In this document: positions 46,516 to 56,985 of the stretch, piece by piece | How positions within the stretch are numbered: position 1 is the stretch's first letter | How the letters are laid out: each line of letters opens with the position of its first letter | From: Ziziphus jujuba | Taxonomy: Eukaryota > Streptophyta > Magnoliopsida > Rosales > Rhamnaceae | Direction of reading: 5' to 3' | Assembly (NCBI RefSeq): GCF_031755915.1 | Contig: NC_083387.1 | Location: 11,367,001 to 11,431,000, forward strand | Length of the DNA: 64,000 nt | Translations under genes and position numbers: made by a program | Notes under the pieces: model-generated | The model's input: only the letters and a program-made list of their open reading frames with translations | What the model was told of the DNA's origin: nothing | Database searches by the model: none

Positions 46516-47164
46516 CGATTCTCCTTCAACCTCCAGCCGGTCGACCCGAACCAGCCCGAACCGGGTCTCGTACCCGAATTCCGACCCGGAATTTTCTCCC
46601 ACCTCTAGCCACCATTTCAGGCCAAACCGGTCTCATTTTTTTCCTCTCTTCATTTCCTACTGATATCCAGTGTCAATCTATCCTAAAACTTAGATTTTAA
46701 TAACTTCCATATAAAAACCTTAATCTAACATAAATTTTAAATTTTTAACCGGTTTTAAACATCAATAAAGCGATTCACATTCCTAAACATATCACATTGT
46801 ACTCAAAAAATGTTATATATTCTTAAAATTCCAAGTATTTGATGTAAATATGAAATCCACAATATATATACATCACACACGGCAATAAACAAAAAAAAAA
46901 AAAAAAAAACCTGATGATACTTATAAGTGGATTAAAAAATAGAAAAAAAGTAGATTTTTGTTTTTTAGTTGAAAAATTAAAAATGTTTTTTGTGGTGTGG
47001 GATATGATGTGGGATAGGGTGAAATAAAGGTTTTTCGTGAAATAGATTGGAAATTAATGTAAAAGGATATGGATGTTTTTTGAAATTATTTTAAGATTAT
47101 AATTGATATTAAAGTGCAAAAAAAAAAAATAATAATAAAAGAGGAGGGTTATATTTCATTAACG

Positions 47165-47415
47165 CTCTGCCAAGGAGGATAAAAGGGCCGAATTCCCCCT
47201 TCTTGTTTAGCACATTCTAAAGCCCAAAAAGTACCAAGGAGTTTCAGCCAGTTTCATAGAAAAAGCAAGACAAACTCTGGGCCATAAAGGCACCACCTTA
47301 GAAGATGAATCACTAGCAACACCACACCAATAATGCAACAGGAATCTTTATTAAAAAGAAGCAGCCAAAAGTTAAGCTTAATTAAACCAGACGGAGGAGG
47401 CTTCCAATAAATACC
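47165..47415 (-). pseudogene. LINE RNase H domain fragment
   Basis: On the minus strand a broken frame reads PPPSGLIKLNF near 47,385-47,415, then CCIIGVV and, in another frame, SDSSSKVVPLWPR and LAETPWYFLG. This order matches the plant LINE RNase H pattern (PP.G..K.N.DAA, IG.V.RD..G.VV, AE..A). Several frameshifts are present. It is a separate, older fragment from the 19.8-kb LINE. Confidence 0.5.
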
Positions 47416-47596
47416 ACATATTATTTTGAATCTCTCAATGACAATGAGTCATAAAGCACAAAATTTCTTTGCCTCCAAATGAAATCCAACAGAAAAGGCC
47501 CAAATAAACCGAAATTATTACCATTTACCAAGGAAGCACTCTTAATGGGTCAGAAGAATTTAAAAATAAAAATTAACCACATCCGCAGGATTAGAA

Positions 47597-47665
47597 AATC
47601 GAAAGGAGTTGATACTAATAGAACATTTGTCTAATATAAAAGAAAATTGAAAGGAGTTGATTCTA
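47597..47665. repeat. Imperfect tandem duplication before the collapsed CXE pseudogene
   Basis: AGAAAATCGAAAGGAGTTGATACTAATA is followed 46 bases later by AGAAAATTGAAAGGAGTTGATTCTAATA. Confidence 0.65.
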
Positions 47666-47703
47666 ATATAAAGAATTAGATAGCACATTTACCTTATCTA
47701 ATA

Positions 47704-47862
47704 ATGGAAACTACCCTGAACAACCAGAGATCGATTGAACCCGGTTGCAGATCCAAAATTGGCGAGCTTGACTGTAGAAGAGTGCTAGTTTTTGTGGCAG
47801 AGAAGAAAGATCCATTGAGGGAACTGATGAGGAAGGCGCTTTCCTTCTTAAGACAGGGCTAG
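47704..47862 (+). pseudogene. Collapsed carboxylesterase pseudogene (N-terminus joined to C-terminus)
   Basis: It starts with TTATCTAATAATGGAAACTACC, almost the same as the start of the 51-kb pseudogene (TTATCTAATAATGGAAGCTACC). Then, with frame changes, it jumps to C-terminal CXE sequence: DPKLAS, DCRRVLVFVAEKKD (compare LGCENVLVLLAEKD) and a tail KALSFLRQG with stop at 47,860-47,862 (compare TVSFLKQV). The whole catalytic core with HGGG and GDSAG is deleted, leaving about 160 bases of a ~920-base gene. It is dead. Confidence 0.7.
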
Positions 47863-48390
47863 AGTAGGCCTTTAATATATAGGGAAAGATATTGGATATG
47901 TAAATCTTATTAAAATAATTATAAATTTACTAAATATTCAAATTATTAGATTGAAAGTCTTGCTTTCTAAATTCACGTTAAATTCCCTATTTCTTCCCAA
48001 GTAGAGACATTGGGAGAGCAGTGGGAGAATTATTTTGAGGAGTTCAAGAGAGTAATGTTAAATATACCAAATAAATTTATTAAAATGTGTATAAATTGTG
48101 TTAATATTCCATTGGTCTATATATTATTATAATTTAGTTATAAATAAGCGAACATTTTAAAAATAAATATAATTAGGTATAAACCAATCATATACTAATA
48201 TATAGTATTTGGTTATATTTATTTAATATCTGCAATATTATTTTTTTAAAAATAACTTATGTATTTAGAAAAAAATAGGAACTTATTAGAAGAAAGCTTG
48301 ATAATTTCATGTCAAATTCTATTCTTTCTATTATTTTTTACTTAATTATAGGTTGTGATTTTTTTTTTTTTTTGGGGGCCCATGGCGCAT

Positions 48391-48433
48391 ATTGTGATCA
48401 TGGTTTTTTGGTAAATAGATTGTGATCATGGTT
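48391..48433 (-). mobile_element. Tail-only LINE-like insertion with 15-bp target duplication
   Basis: ATTGTGATCATGGTT occurs at 48,391-48,405 and 48,419-48,433. The 13-base insert reads CTATTTACCAAAA on the minus strand. The intact-tailed LINE at 22,094-22,107 ends TATATTTACCAAAA, so the insert equals the last bases of that LINE's 3' end. Confidence 0.55.
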
Positions 48434-48884
48434 GAATATGTAATGTTTAATTTGTTATTTAAAGAAAATTTTGCCATTTTAGAGGATCAGCTCAGGACTA
48501 GGGGGTGATCTATGATCTTGCTTGGTTGTTGTAAAGCAATTTGACAAAGTTTGGGTCAGTTCAAGCATCAGTACTGTCAGCCAACGAGATGCTGCCAACT
48601 GACTTTATTTATTTATTTATTTTGTTTTCTGAATGCAGACACGTATAACTTTCTTTTGTGGGTACAATTTATTCACAAATTCTGCCCAATATGAATTATT
48701 TTACCATATAGCTGGAAAAGGGCACAATTCGTGCTCTGGAATTTTTCTGTTTGGTCATAAGGAGGACCAGGACATGCCCTAGCTAAAAGCACTACAGAGT
48801 TCTTATTGGTCGTAGAAGAAGAAAAGAAGAAGGAAAGGAAAAAAAAGAAAAAAGAAAAGAAAAGAAAAGAAAGCTCCTCTGGGT

Positions 48885-48982
48885 ATGGCGACCACATGTG
48901 TTCTACCCTTCAATGGTTCTTCACTTTTGTCTCTCAAATGCTCATCTTTTCCATCTCACAGTAGCTCCGCAACACTTTACAA
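48885..48982 (+). CDS. Orphan first exon resembling a chloroplast transit peptide
   Basis: ATG at 48,885 opens 32 codons plus two bases: MATTCVLPFNGSSLLSLKCS, then SFPSHSSSATLY. It is followed by a consensus donor GTAAGT at 48,983-48,988. The composition (MA start, many Ser/Thr, no acidic residues, few basic) is that of a plastid transit peptide. A purine-rich A/G leader lies just upstream at about 48,818-48,872. No downstream exon was recognised before the CXE pseudogene at 51.2 kb. It may be the cut-off head of a nuclear gene for a plastid protein, or an exon whose partners are too short to see. Confidence 0.4.
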
Positions 48983-50943
48983 GTAAGTCCAATTCCTTTT
49001 TCTCCTATACTCACTTCGTTATTCAACCTGTTATATAGATTTTGTTCATATGCTCAGCATCATTCTTTTGTTACTCTGCTTTCTCTGTTTTTTTTCTTTT
49101 GGTTTCTGATTATAATGACCAGTAGTACTGATAATAAACAAAAAAAGAAAACTTAAACCTAAAGATAGTTGAGAGAGCAATTAATCTCACATATGCATTT
49201 TTTTATTCATTTTGTTAAGCTAACTCACTTGCTAATTCATATATATATATATATATATTTCAATTGATGTCCGGAAGATAAATAATTTCCGTTTGCTCCG
49301 CATAAAAAGTCCATTCATAAAGATAACAAAAAATAAATAAAAAAAGACCCTACACATTTCTGTAAACTAGAAAATAGATAACGAAAGGAGACGATCGAAA
49401 AAAAAAAAACAAAAAAAGCAGTAGCCATTAAAATGTGTTAATAAACCTTTCCTGCTTTCCTATCCTACACGCTAACTTTTTCACTGTCTTGTCTCGGTCT
49501 CCGTCACTCTCTGCAACGTGAAAATTATCTTATTTATGTCGTACGTCAAAAAAAATCGTGTGGTTCTGCAGTGGGTGAAAACATCGATGCCGACATATAG
49601 ATGTGAATGGAATTTTGTAAAATTATGAAAATTATAAAAAAAAAATTTAAAATTGTATAAGAACAAAATAATACAATAATTGAAATAATTATATTGCTTA
49701 AATATATCATAGATAACCAAGTTATAATTTATATAGTAATATGTGTTTATTTGTTTTATTCTAATATATATAGTAATATGTGTTGATACAAAAAAATAAA
49801 ATATGTATATAACATTAAAATTCTATATTTGTTAACATGCTTAGAAGTTTTAAATATAAATACATAATTATGTGATTTTTTAATATTTTAAAAATCTATT
49901 CGATGAGATTGATCAATTACTTAAGCTCTCTGCTAATTTATTTGCATCATATTTATTTTATTTATTTATTTATTATTATTATTATTATTTTATTTTTTAT
50001 TTGGAAGTGTAATATAATTTTTATGCTAGAAAATAATTACTATTTATAGTATGTTTGAATAAAAATAAAGTCAGTAAAAATATAATTTTTTTGAGATAGT
50101 AATAATTTTTTTTTTTTTGGATATTTATTGTGGAGTGGAAAAGTGTAGGTCCAAGGAATTGGATTGCTATCAATGTAAAAAAATATATAGAAAATTGTTC
50201 CCATCTATATAGGTATCATTTTGAAAATCTCGTATAAAATAGTTTTAATTTTTTTTTAAAAAAATACATATTTACCTTTAATTTATTATATAATATTAAA
50301 TTTAATTATTTATCAATCTCAATTTTTTCATTACTTACCAAATAAATTAAAAAAAAAATAATTATCAAAAAATTAAATTTTAAAAATTAATTTTCTTTTT
50401 TATTTTTGATATTTTCCAAACATCCGTTAAAGATAGTTTAGAAATTTATATTTATTTTGTTTTTAGAAGGCCTTGCATTTGTTTCACACACGCTCCGTGA
50501 GCCTCGTTTATTATCTCAAGTAAACCAAGTTTTACTTTTATAAATTACTCAAACATAAAAGTAAAAATCATCTGCTTCTGTCAGATAGCCGCCCATACAC
50601 ATTTCTAGAAGCCCAACCCATTTACATTAGGTTAAAACATGAAAGTAAAAATCATCTTCTTCTGTCAAAACTTAAAAGGTTGTTTTTTTTATTTTTGGTT
50701 GTACTAACAAACCGACATCTTATGATTTTTCGAATCTTTTTGGCAATTTCGGTAACAACATAGATGATATTTCTTTGATTTTCGCCTGTTATTCTATTTA
50801 TTTTACATTGGAAATATTGACGATTTCCATGGATACCATTGGCAAATATTCCTTCCACCCATTATCGATGTCGGAGGTTTGAAATTTTCGATGTATCGAC
50901 CACCTTGCAGGCAATTTCACCCATTTTTTCCATATTGACGGAA

Positions 50944-51097
50944 TAAAGGGGTAATGGTTCAGAATCATTTGATTGGTTCTCATTCACATGACATAAAAGT
51001 AAATCTCTCTCTTTATAATTATTACTAATGTATAATATTATTTTATATGTACTAGTCTCTCCACCTGCATTCCACGTCTTCCTCTTATCTATCCTTT
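50944..51097 (+). repeat. Upstream block of the CXE pseudogene, copy 1 of a direct duplication
   Basis: TGGTTCAGAATCATTTGATT...CTCATTCACATGACATAAAA...AAATCTCTCTC...TTTTATATGTACTAGTCTCTCCACC...CTTCCTCTTATCTAT is matched in the same order at 63,811-63,998. The second copy has a much longer CT/TA tract. It ends about 73 bases before the pseudogene ATG and is probably promoter sequence. Confidence 0.75.
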
Positions 51098-51169
51098 TCC
51101 AATACGCGACAAAATAACAAATCGCCTTTCTGATAATCCGACAGCGTTTTTTCTCACACTTATCTAATA

Positions 51170-51930
51170 ATGGAAGCTACCTATAACAAAGATTATGTAG
51201 TTTACAATTGTCTTTTTTTTTTTTTTCGAGTATACAAAGATGGTTGCGTTGAGAGATCCCATCCCATCCACAAAATCCTACCACCCTCTAACGATCCATC
51301 AATTAGAATCCGATCTAAAGACGTTGTGATCTCTCAGGAGCTCGCCGTATCTGCCCGTATTTACTTATCTTGGACTCACGATCTGACCTAGAAACTCCCA
51401 CTCTCACTCTCACTGTACATCCATGGTGGCGGATTCTTCTTCAAATCCACATTCATTCCTCGCATATACAGTCATGCCTCTTTGTTGGTTGTTGAGTTCG
51501 AAGCCATAGCTGTCTCCGTTGAGTGTAGGCTAGCTGGACCATCCGATTCTAGCATGCTACGAAAATTCATGGGCCGCACTCAAATGGATAGCGGCCCATG
51601 ATAATCAAAATGGACCCGATTCGTGGCTGAATGGTCGCAATAATTTTGATTGGATTCTATCGGTGGAGATAGTGGAGGAGTAAACATTGCTCATTACGTA
51701 ATTTCTTGGGCCGAGTCAAGGAGGTTGCCCCGAATGAGGATTGATAAGATACTGACATACATATGTCCGTAAAGTAAAGGGTTGGAGGATGAGAGGCTAG
51801 ACTCAGCTGCAAATGATCTGGCTGGGAGTGGGTGTGAGAGGGTGTTGGTGTGCATGGTAGAGAAGGAGCATCTGATGGTCGTGGGGTGGTGTTACGTTGA
51901 GGAGTGTTATAAAGTGCTTGCCAGTAATAT
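51170..51930 (+). pseudogene. Carboxylesterase pseudogene (CXE-C/D type), truncated and frameshifted
   Basis: From the ATG at 51,170, VYKDGCVERSHPIHKILPPS and IRSKDVVIS follow, interrupted at the start by a T run. A stop lies at 51,389. Then, after frame changes, YIHGGGFFFKS (HGGG at 51,422-51,433), AVSVE, GGDSGGVNIAH (nucleophile Ser kept, but GDSGG instead of GDSAG, near 51,662), a stop in CP*SKGLEDERL, and GCERVLVCMVEKEHL. The acid position reads Glu-His where active copies have Lys-Asp. Similarity ends near EECYKVL, so the catalytic His region is missing. The segment YICP-SKGLED groups it with CXE-C/D (YMCPENKGLED). Not functional. Confidence 0.88.
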
Positions 51931-53295
51931 ACTTTTTTTTTTTTTTTTAATATTTGAAAATTCATTTTGGTTAAATTTTTTTATTAGAGTAGTGTCTATT
52001 TAAAATAGTTAATTTAGAATTTGGTTTATAGTTAATTGGTTTTAGTATTTGGAGATCAGTTTTAAAATTTTTAAATTGACCATTTATATTTTTTAGAGTA
52101 TAACAAACAAAATGAGTAATATTATTTAGACTATCACAAATATTTTTGAAATTTTCATTTTTATATTCAATATACATAATATGAGATCAATTCGTATTTT
52201 CTTGACATTTTAGATTTTGACTTTTATCTTCTTCCATTAATTAATTATGATATCTAAAACCTTTTAATTTTCTAAAGGTGCTTAAACCAATTACCGAAAA
52301 ACCTCTACATTCAACAAAATAGAGGACAAGGTATGGAAACATAAGATTTATAAAAAACCAAATGTATAGGTTTTAAATTAATGACGAAGATATAGTTAAA
52401 CAAGAATGCTAGGAAACTTAAACATGTATATTAAAAATACTTAGATAATTAAAACATATCTCTATAAAATAAAGGCTTTTTTATATTGATAATATAACAG
52501 GATTACACTCACAATAACATAAGAAATTTTTACATATGTTGTCACATTACAAGGCACAAATATCTTAAGGCTCTTATACTAATTTCTAAAGAGAAAGAGA
52601 AGAATGTTACAAAAGATGGAAAATAAATAAATTACAAGGAGATTAGATGTCTTTTCTTCTACATTGAAGGCCTATTTATAAGAATCAAATTCGAATTTCA
52701 ATTCGGATTTCAAATAATAATTATTCTTCCTTCATATTTTTCAACATATGAATAGTTTTTGTACTATTCTTGAATATTTCCTGTGTGTACTGGATAGAGT
52801 TGCAATCGTACGTTGGGAATCTTTATATCGAACTTTTTTGATCTTTGATTTATGTTGGCAAAAATTTAACCCTCCATCTGGTTGATGATGTTGTTCTCGA
52901 CCATTGAATCAAAAGATAACACTGGAGAATGTTGATTTGCCATTTGCTTGAAATTACTATCCCAGATGTTTCTATTTTTATTTCTTCATTTTGAAATTGT
53001 ATTTATGTGTGTGGCTTGGTAGGGGTATGAAAATATTTATATGTATTCAAAGAATCTTGGATCCCCTAGAGAAAATAAAATTTTTAAATTCTATTTGGTG
53101 TAGTGGAAAACTGGGGATTGGTGTTTCTATAATGCGCAAATGAGCAGCATGTAAGTTTATTGAACCGTACTAGTGTTTCCAAGCAAATGATCATTTTTAT
53201 TGATAAATCAAGTACTAATTTGATTTTTTTCTTTTAACTTTTAACTTTTGTCTGTAGTTATATAATGAAACAAATGGATTTCATGCATTTAATAG
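51931..53295. other. Spacer between the CXE pseudogene and the Copia element
   Basis: AT-rich sequence without recognised genes. It starts with a 16-base T run at about 51,933-51,948. Confidence 0.5.
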
Positions 53296-53626
53296 TGTTG
53301 GAAAATAACTCAAAATTTTGGATTCGTTTATGGTCTACTTTTGTTTTATTATATAAATACCCATGTATATCAGTTACTAGGGTATTATGCCGCATTGTGA
53401 GATTTGAGAAACTAGGTGTGTTAGGGTTTTGGATTTTCTGAGAGTTAATTTCTTCATTAATCTTGTATCATTCTCTTTGATAGTGGATTATAGATTCTAC
53501 TTTCTTATGTGGACGTAGGCACATCGCCAAACCATGTTAGATTTCTGTCACTATTTTTTTCTTTGTCGCTCTATTTCTTTGTTGTTGATTATTCTTAATT
53601 AGATTTTTGTTCCACAAATCCTAACA
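53296..53626 (+). repeat. Left LTR of the Copia element
   Basis: 331 bp, starts TGTTGGAAAATAAC and ends CCTAACA. Contains TATATAAATACC near 53,351-53,362 as a probable TATA box. Confidence 0.85.
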
Positions 53627-53669
53627 AACTGGCATTAGAGCCATATTGATGTATTTGGGAATTTTCTTC

Positions 53670-54764
53670 ATGGTGACAACTAAGTTCGACATCGAGAAGT
53701 TCGAGCGCAATATGGGTTTCTCCATGTGGCAAGTTAAGATGAAGGCGATTTTGACACAGAACGGTTTGCATAAGGCGTTGACCAGCAAAAATTAGATGCC
53801 ATCTTCATGGGACATCGAAAAGAAAGCCGAGGTTGATGAGCATGTCCTATCCACCATCCAGTGATGCTTATCCAATGAAGTTTTGAGGGAGGTCCTTGAT
53901 CAGAAGATAGTAAAGGACTTGTGGGACAAGTTGGAATGTTTGTATATCACAAAGAATCTCACTATGAAATTGATTGTGAAGCACTGTCTGTACATCCTTT
54001 TAATGGCTGAAGGTATGTCTATTAAGATGCACATAGATGAATATGACGATGAAGATCAAGCCCTGATGTCTCCGCGTTCCTTACCTCCGTCGTATAAAAA
54101 TTTTAGGAAAATTTTGATTTACAATAATAAAACCCTAAAATTGAAGGATGTGAAAGGTTCTTTGTATTCTAAGTAGTTGTTTGATAAGAAGTTGACTAGC
54201 AATTTTCATAATAATAATTTTAGAAGTTTCAAAGAGGGATTGGTTGTTAGAGGTAGAACATCATTTAAAGATTATAATAATAATAATAACAACAATAGTG
54301 GTAGCTGGTCAAGATCGAAGTCGAGATTTAGAAATCTTACTTGTCATTACTGCAAGAGAAAGAGGCATATCAAATCTGACTGTCTTAAGTTTTAGAGCAA
54401 AAATAATGAAAAGGGTAAGGAACATACCGAAGCCAGTGTTGCACATGAGAAAATTGAAGATGGTGGTGTATATTTGGTAACTGAGGATAGCCGGGCAAGC
54501 AAGGATGGATTTTGGATTTAGTTTGTTTGTTTCACATCCGTCTCCACAGAGATTGGTTCTTTTCTTATATTCCAGTGGATAAAGGTATTGTGCTTATAGG
54601 AGATGATCATTCTTACAATGTTGTTGGCATTGGAACTGTTAGGGTGAATATGCATGATTGAATTATCATAACACTGTCTGACTTATGTGACGTTCTAGAT
54701 ATATCCAAGAATTTAATCCATTTCTAGTGGAGGTGGCGTTTTAAGGATTTTGAAGGGTGCCTTG
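53670..54764 (+). pseudogene. Copia gag and protease remnant
   Basis: The ATG at 53,670 opens MVTTKFDIEKFERNMGFSMW, a typical Copia gag start (FDIEKFDG-NF-LW type). LYILLMAEGMSI and DEDQALM-SPRSLPPSYKNF follow, then the zinc knuckle CHYCKRKRHIKSDC (CX2CX4HX4C) at about 54,340-54,382. The protease start (DGFWI-DL where active copies have WILDSG/A) comes next, then DDHSYNVVGIGTV. In-frame stops occur at N*M, Q*C, SK*LF and KF*SK. The frame is cut by the Gypsy insertion at 54,764. Confidence 0.85.
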
Positions 54765-55391
54765 TGTCACGGACTTGTTTGTTTACCTTTCAAGCCGTGC
54801 GGCCTTAGTTGCTATTCCAACCCTTTATTGCAACTAAGTAAGCCTTTTGCTCACAAGAAGTGAAAGCTTAAGCAAAGAAGACTAGAGCACAAAAGAGAGT
54901 TTGAGAGAATAAAAGTATATTGCTTAGAAGAGAGCTTTACAAGTGAATGTGTGGATTCTTGATTCTATTTACAAATGAGGGTTCACCCCCTTTATATAAA
55001 GGGCTTGGCACGTAGTACGAGAATATAACATTCTAGATCTTGTACACATGGTACTATCCTAGATAAGATTCTAGATAATTCTCCTAGATATTTCTATGGA
55101 CTATTCTAGAAAGTCATCTTACTACATGATCCTAGAATGTTCTAGAAAGGTATATAAGTCCTAGATTGTTCTATAGTATTCTAAAACCTTCCAGAGATCT
55201 CTTAAATCATCTAGAACCTTCTAGACTTCTCTTGAATCATCTATAACTTTCTAGAATTCTCTTACCTAGAAGCTTCTAGAATCTTCTGGACCCCTCTAGA
55301 TTTCTCTTGAATTATCATGAATTCTCAAGGAGAGTCTTGAATATTCCGGATAAGCCTCAAGGATTCCTCCATTTTCATGCGGAACGTGACA
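54765..55391 (-). repeat. 3' LTR of the Gypsy element (627 bp)
   Basis: Differs from the other LTR at roughly 28 positions by hand count, mostly C/T and G/A changes. Rich in CTAGA/TTCTAGAA words (about 55,070-55,310). Confidence 0.9.
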
Positions 55392-56605
55392 CTCTCCCCC
55401 ACCTGATCTCGCGACGCCCTCGTCGCGTCTTCTTCCTTGAACCTTCGAACATGCTCTTTGAATTGCCAAAGTGCATCAGCAGGTTCCCAACTTGCTTCGC
55501 TATCGGGTAGTCCCTTCCATTATACCAAGTGCTCATGACTCGGATGGTTATCCCTTCCACGAACTACTCGATCAGCTAAGATGCTCTCCACATCCTTGTC
55601 ATAAGTGTTGAATACCTCTATTGGTGCTCGCTTGGACTCACTTCTTGTATGGTCTTCCTCATCCTTGTAGTATGGCTTTAAGCAACTTACATGGAAGACC
55701 GGATGAAGTTTGAGTGTTGAAGGTAACTCTACCTTATAAGATACCTTGTCCATCTTCTTGATGATCGAAAATGGCCCCTCGTATCGACGAACAAGGCCTT
55801 TATGTAGCTCTCGGGTAGACTTGTGTTGGGATGGAAGGATTTTGACGAACACCAAGTCTCCCACTTGATACTCCACATGCTTTCTTTTCGTGTCGGTCCA
55901 TTTATTCATTTTCTTGGTTGCTTTATGAAGGTATAACCTTGGTAAGTCCACTTGCTCATGCCAAGTTTTAGCAACCTTGAATGCGGCGGGACTCCTTCCT
56001 CCAAGTTGATCAAATAAGTCGGCTATCAACAGTATAGGGTACTTGTTCTTGATGGTGACCTTGTTAAGTGCCCTATAGTCGATGCATAGGCTTAACAAAC
56101 CATCGTGCTTCTTTTGAAACAAGATCGGTGCTCCATAAGGTGCTTTCAACGGTTGAATGTAACCAGCATCCAAAAGCTCTTTAAGTTGTCTCCTTAGCTC
56201 CTCTAGCTCCGAGGGAGACATGCGATATGGTGTCATTGCGGGTGGTTTGGCACCGGGCTCCAAGTCGATGCAATGATCCACCTCCCTCCTTGGTGGAAGT
56301 CTTTTAGGTAGTTCGGGTCGCATGACATCTTTAAACTCTTCAAGGACTTGACTAATCTCCTTAGGTGGCTCCTTGGAAGTAACTTCTTTTTCCTCACGTA
56401 ATGTAGCAAGGAATGTAGCATCTCCCTTCCTTATCCCTTTCTTGAGTTGTATGGCAGAGAGATGGTTGGAAGTTCTTGGCTTGTGCATCGTCGGGATCAT
56501 GCAAAGGCCTCCCTCCATTATACACATCGTGTTGTAGCGAGGGAGTGACACCACATTGAATTGTCTAAGAAATTCCATGCCAAGCACAATATCAAAGTTA
56601 TCCAT
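55392..56605 (-). pseudogene. Gypsy RT fused in frame to the integrase C-terminus and chromodomain
   Basis: Starts after the protease with [12 protein letters not shown] motifs [45 protein letters not shown] and [17 protein letters not shown] follow. At [11 protein letters not shown] (about 56,000) the frame runs straight into late integrase sequence ([52 protein letters not shown]). The catalytic YVDD part of RT, RNase H and the integrase core are all absent. The chromodomain ([19 protein letters not shown]) then breaks by a frameshift at about 55,520 and resumes as ASWEPADALWQFKEHVRRF. The element cannot replicate on its own. Confidence 0.9.
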
Positions 56606-56985
56606 AGGAGCAATGGAGAAGTTGACTTTACCTTGTCAAGTATCGAGGTGTAACTCCACGTTACGAGCCATGCCATCTAGTGGTTTAGCTTCAGCATTCA
56701 CAGTTTTTAACCACCCTTGACCCTTGTCAAGTTTTAGGCCAAGCCTCATGGCCTTCTCCCTCTTTATGAAATTATGGGATGTTCCGGTGTCCACTATGAC
56801 TTGAGCATCCTTACCATTAATACGTGCCGCCACGTACATAAGGGAATTGTTCTTTGCATTGTGAGCTAGGATCGGTCTAGCTTTCAATGAGTTGAGAAGT
56901 TGTAGACAACCCATTTGTGTCGCTCTTGAGTTTCCCTCTCTTCGAGCATGGCACTTAATGACTTCTTCTTTGGACAATCTCTTGC
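56606..56985 (-). pseudogene. Gypsy aspartic protease region
   Basis: The aspartic protease motif VIVDTGTSHNFI (DTG catalytic) is present near 56,755-56,815. The frame stops at LHLDT-stop-QGKVNF (stop at 56,636-56,638), where the family has Trp. The rest of the protease continues in the next frame as [11 protein letters not shown]. Confidence 0.85.

Larger units (their letters stand above)
45890..47164. other. Upstream of the basic exon: AT microsatellite, GTCGT motif cluster and AT-rich spacer
   Basis: Contains (TA)n at 46,091-46,149 and the motif cluster at 46,411-46,515. A GC-rich stretch at about 46,530-46,600 is built from repeated CCCGAA/ACCCGG words. 46,640-47,140 is AT-rich. No gene recognised. 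Confidence 0.5.
47863..51169. other. Spacer between the two CXE pseudogenes
   Basis: AT-rich. It holds a tail-only insertion (48,391-48,433) and an orphan transit-peptide-like exon (48,885-48,982), both listed. A (TAT)n stretch lies near 49,972-49,990. 49,000-50,700 shows no coding sequence. 50,944-51,097 is the upstream block that is duplicated at the window end. Confidence 0.5.

Noticed and set aside
46503..46700. Open frame of 65 codons starting MTRRSILLQPPAG
   Set aside because: It is built from CCCGAA/ACCCGG repeats in a locally GC-rich patch, with no domain or neighbouring exon.
48012..48052. Possible extra CXE remnant (GEQWENYFEEFKR, resembling the SYYEALKKS segment)
   Set aside because: Too short, and placed after the C-terminal stop of the collapsed pseudogene. 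It may be chance.
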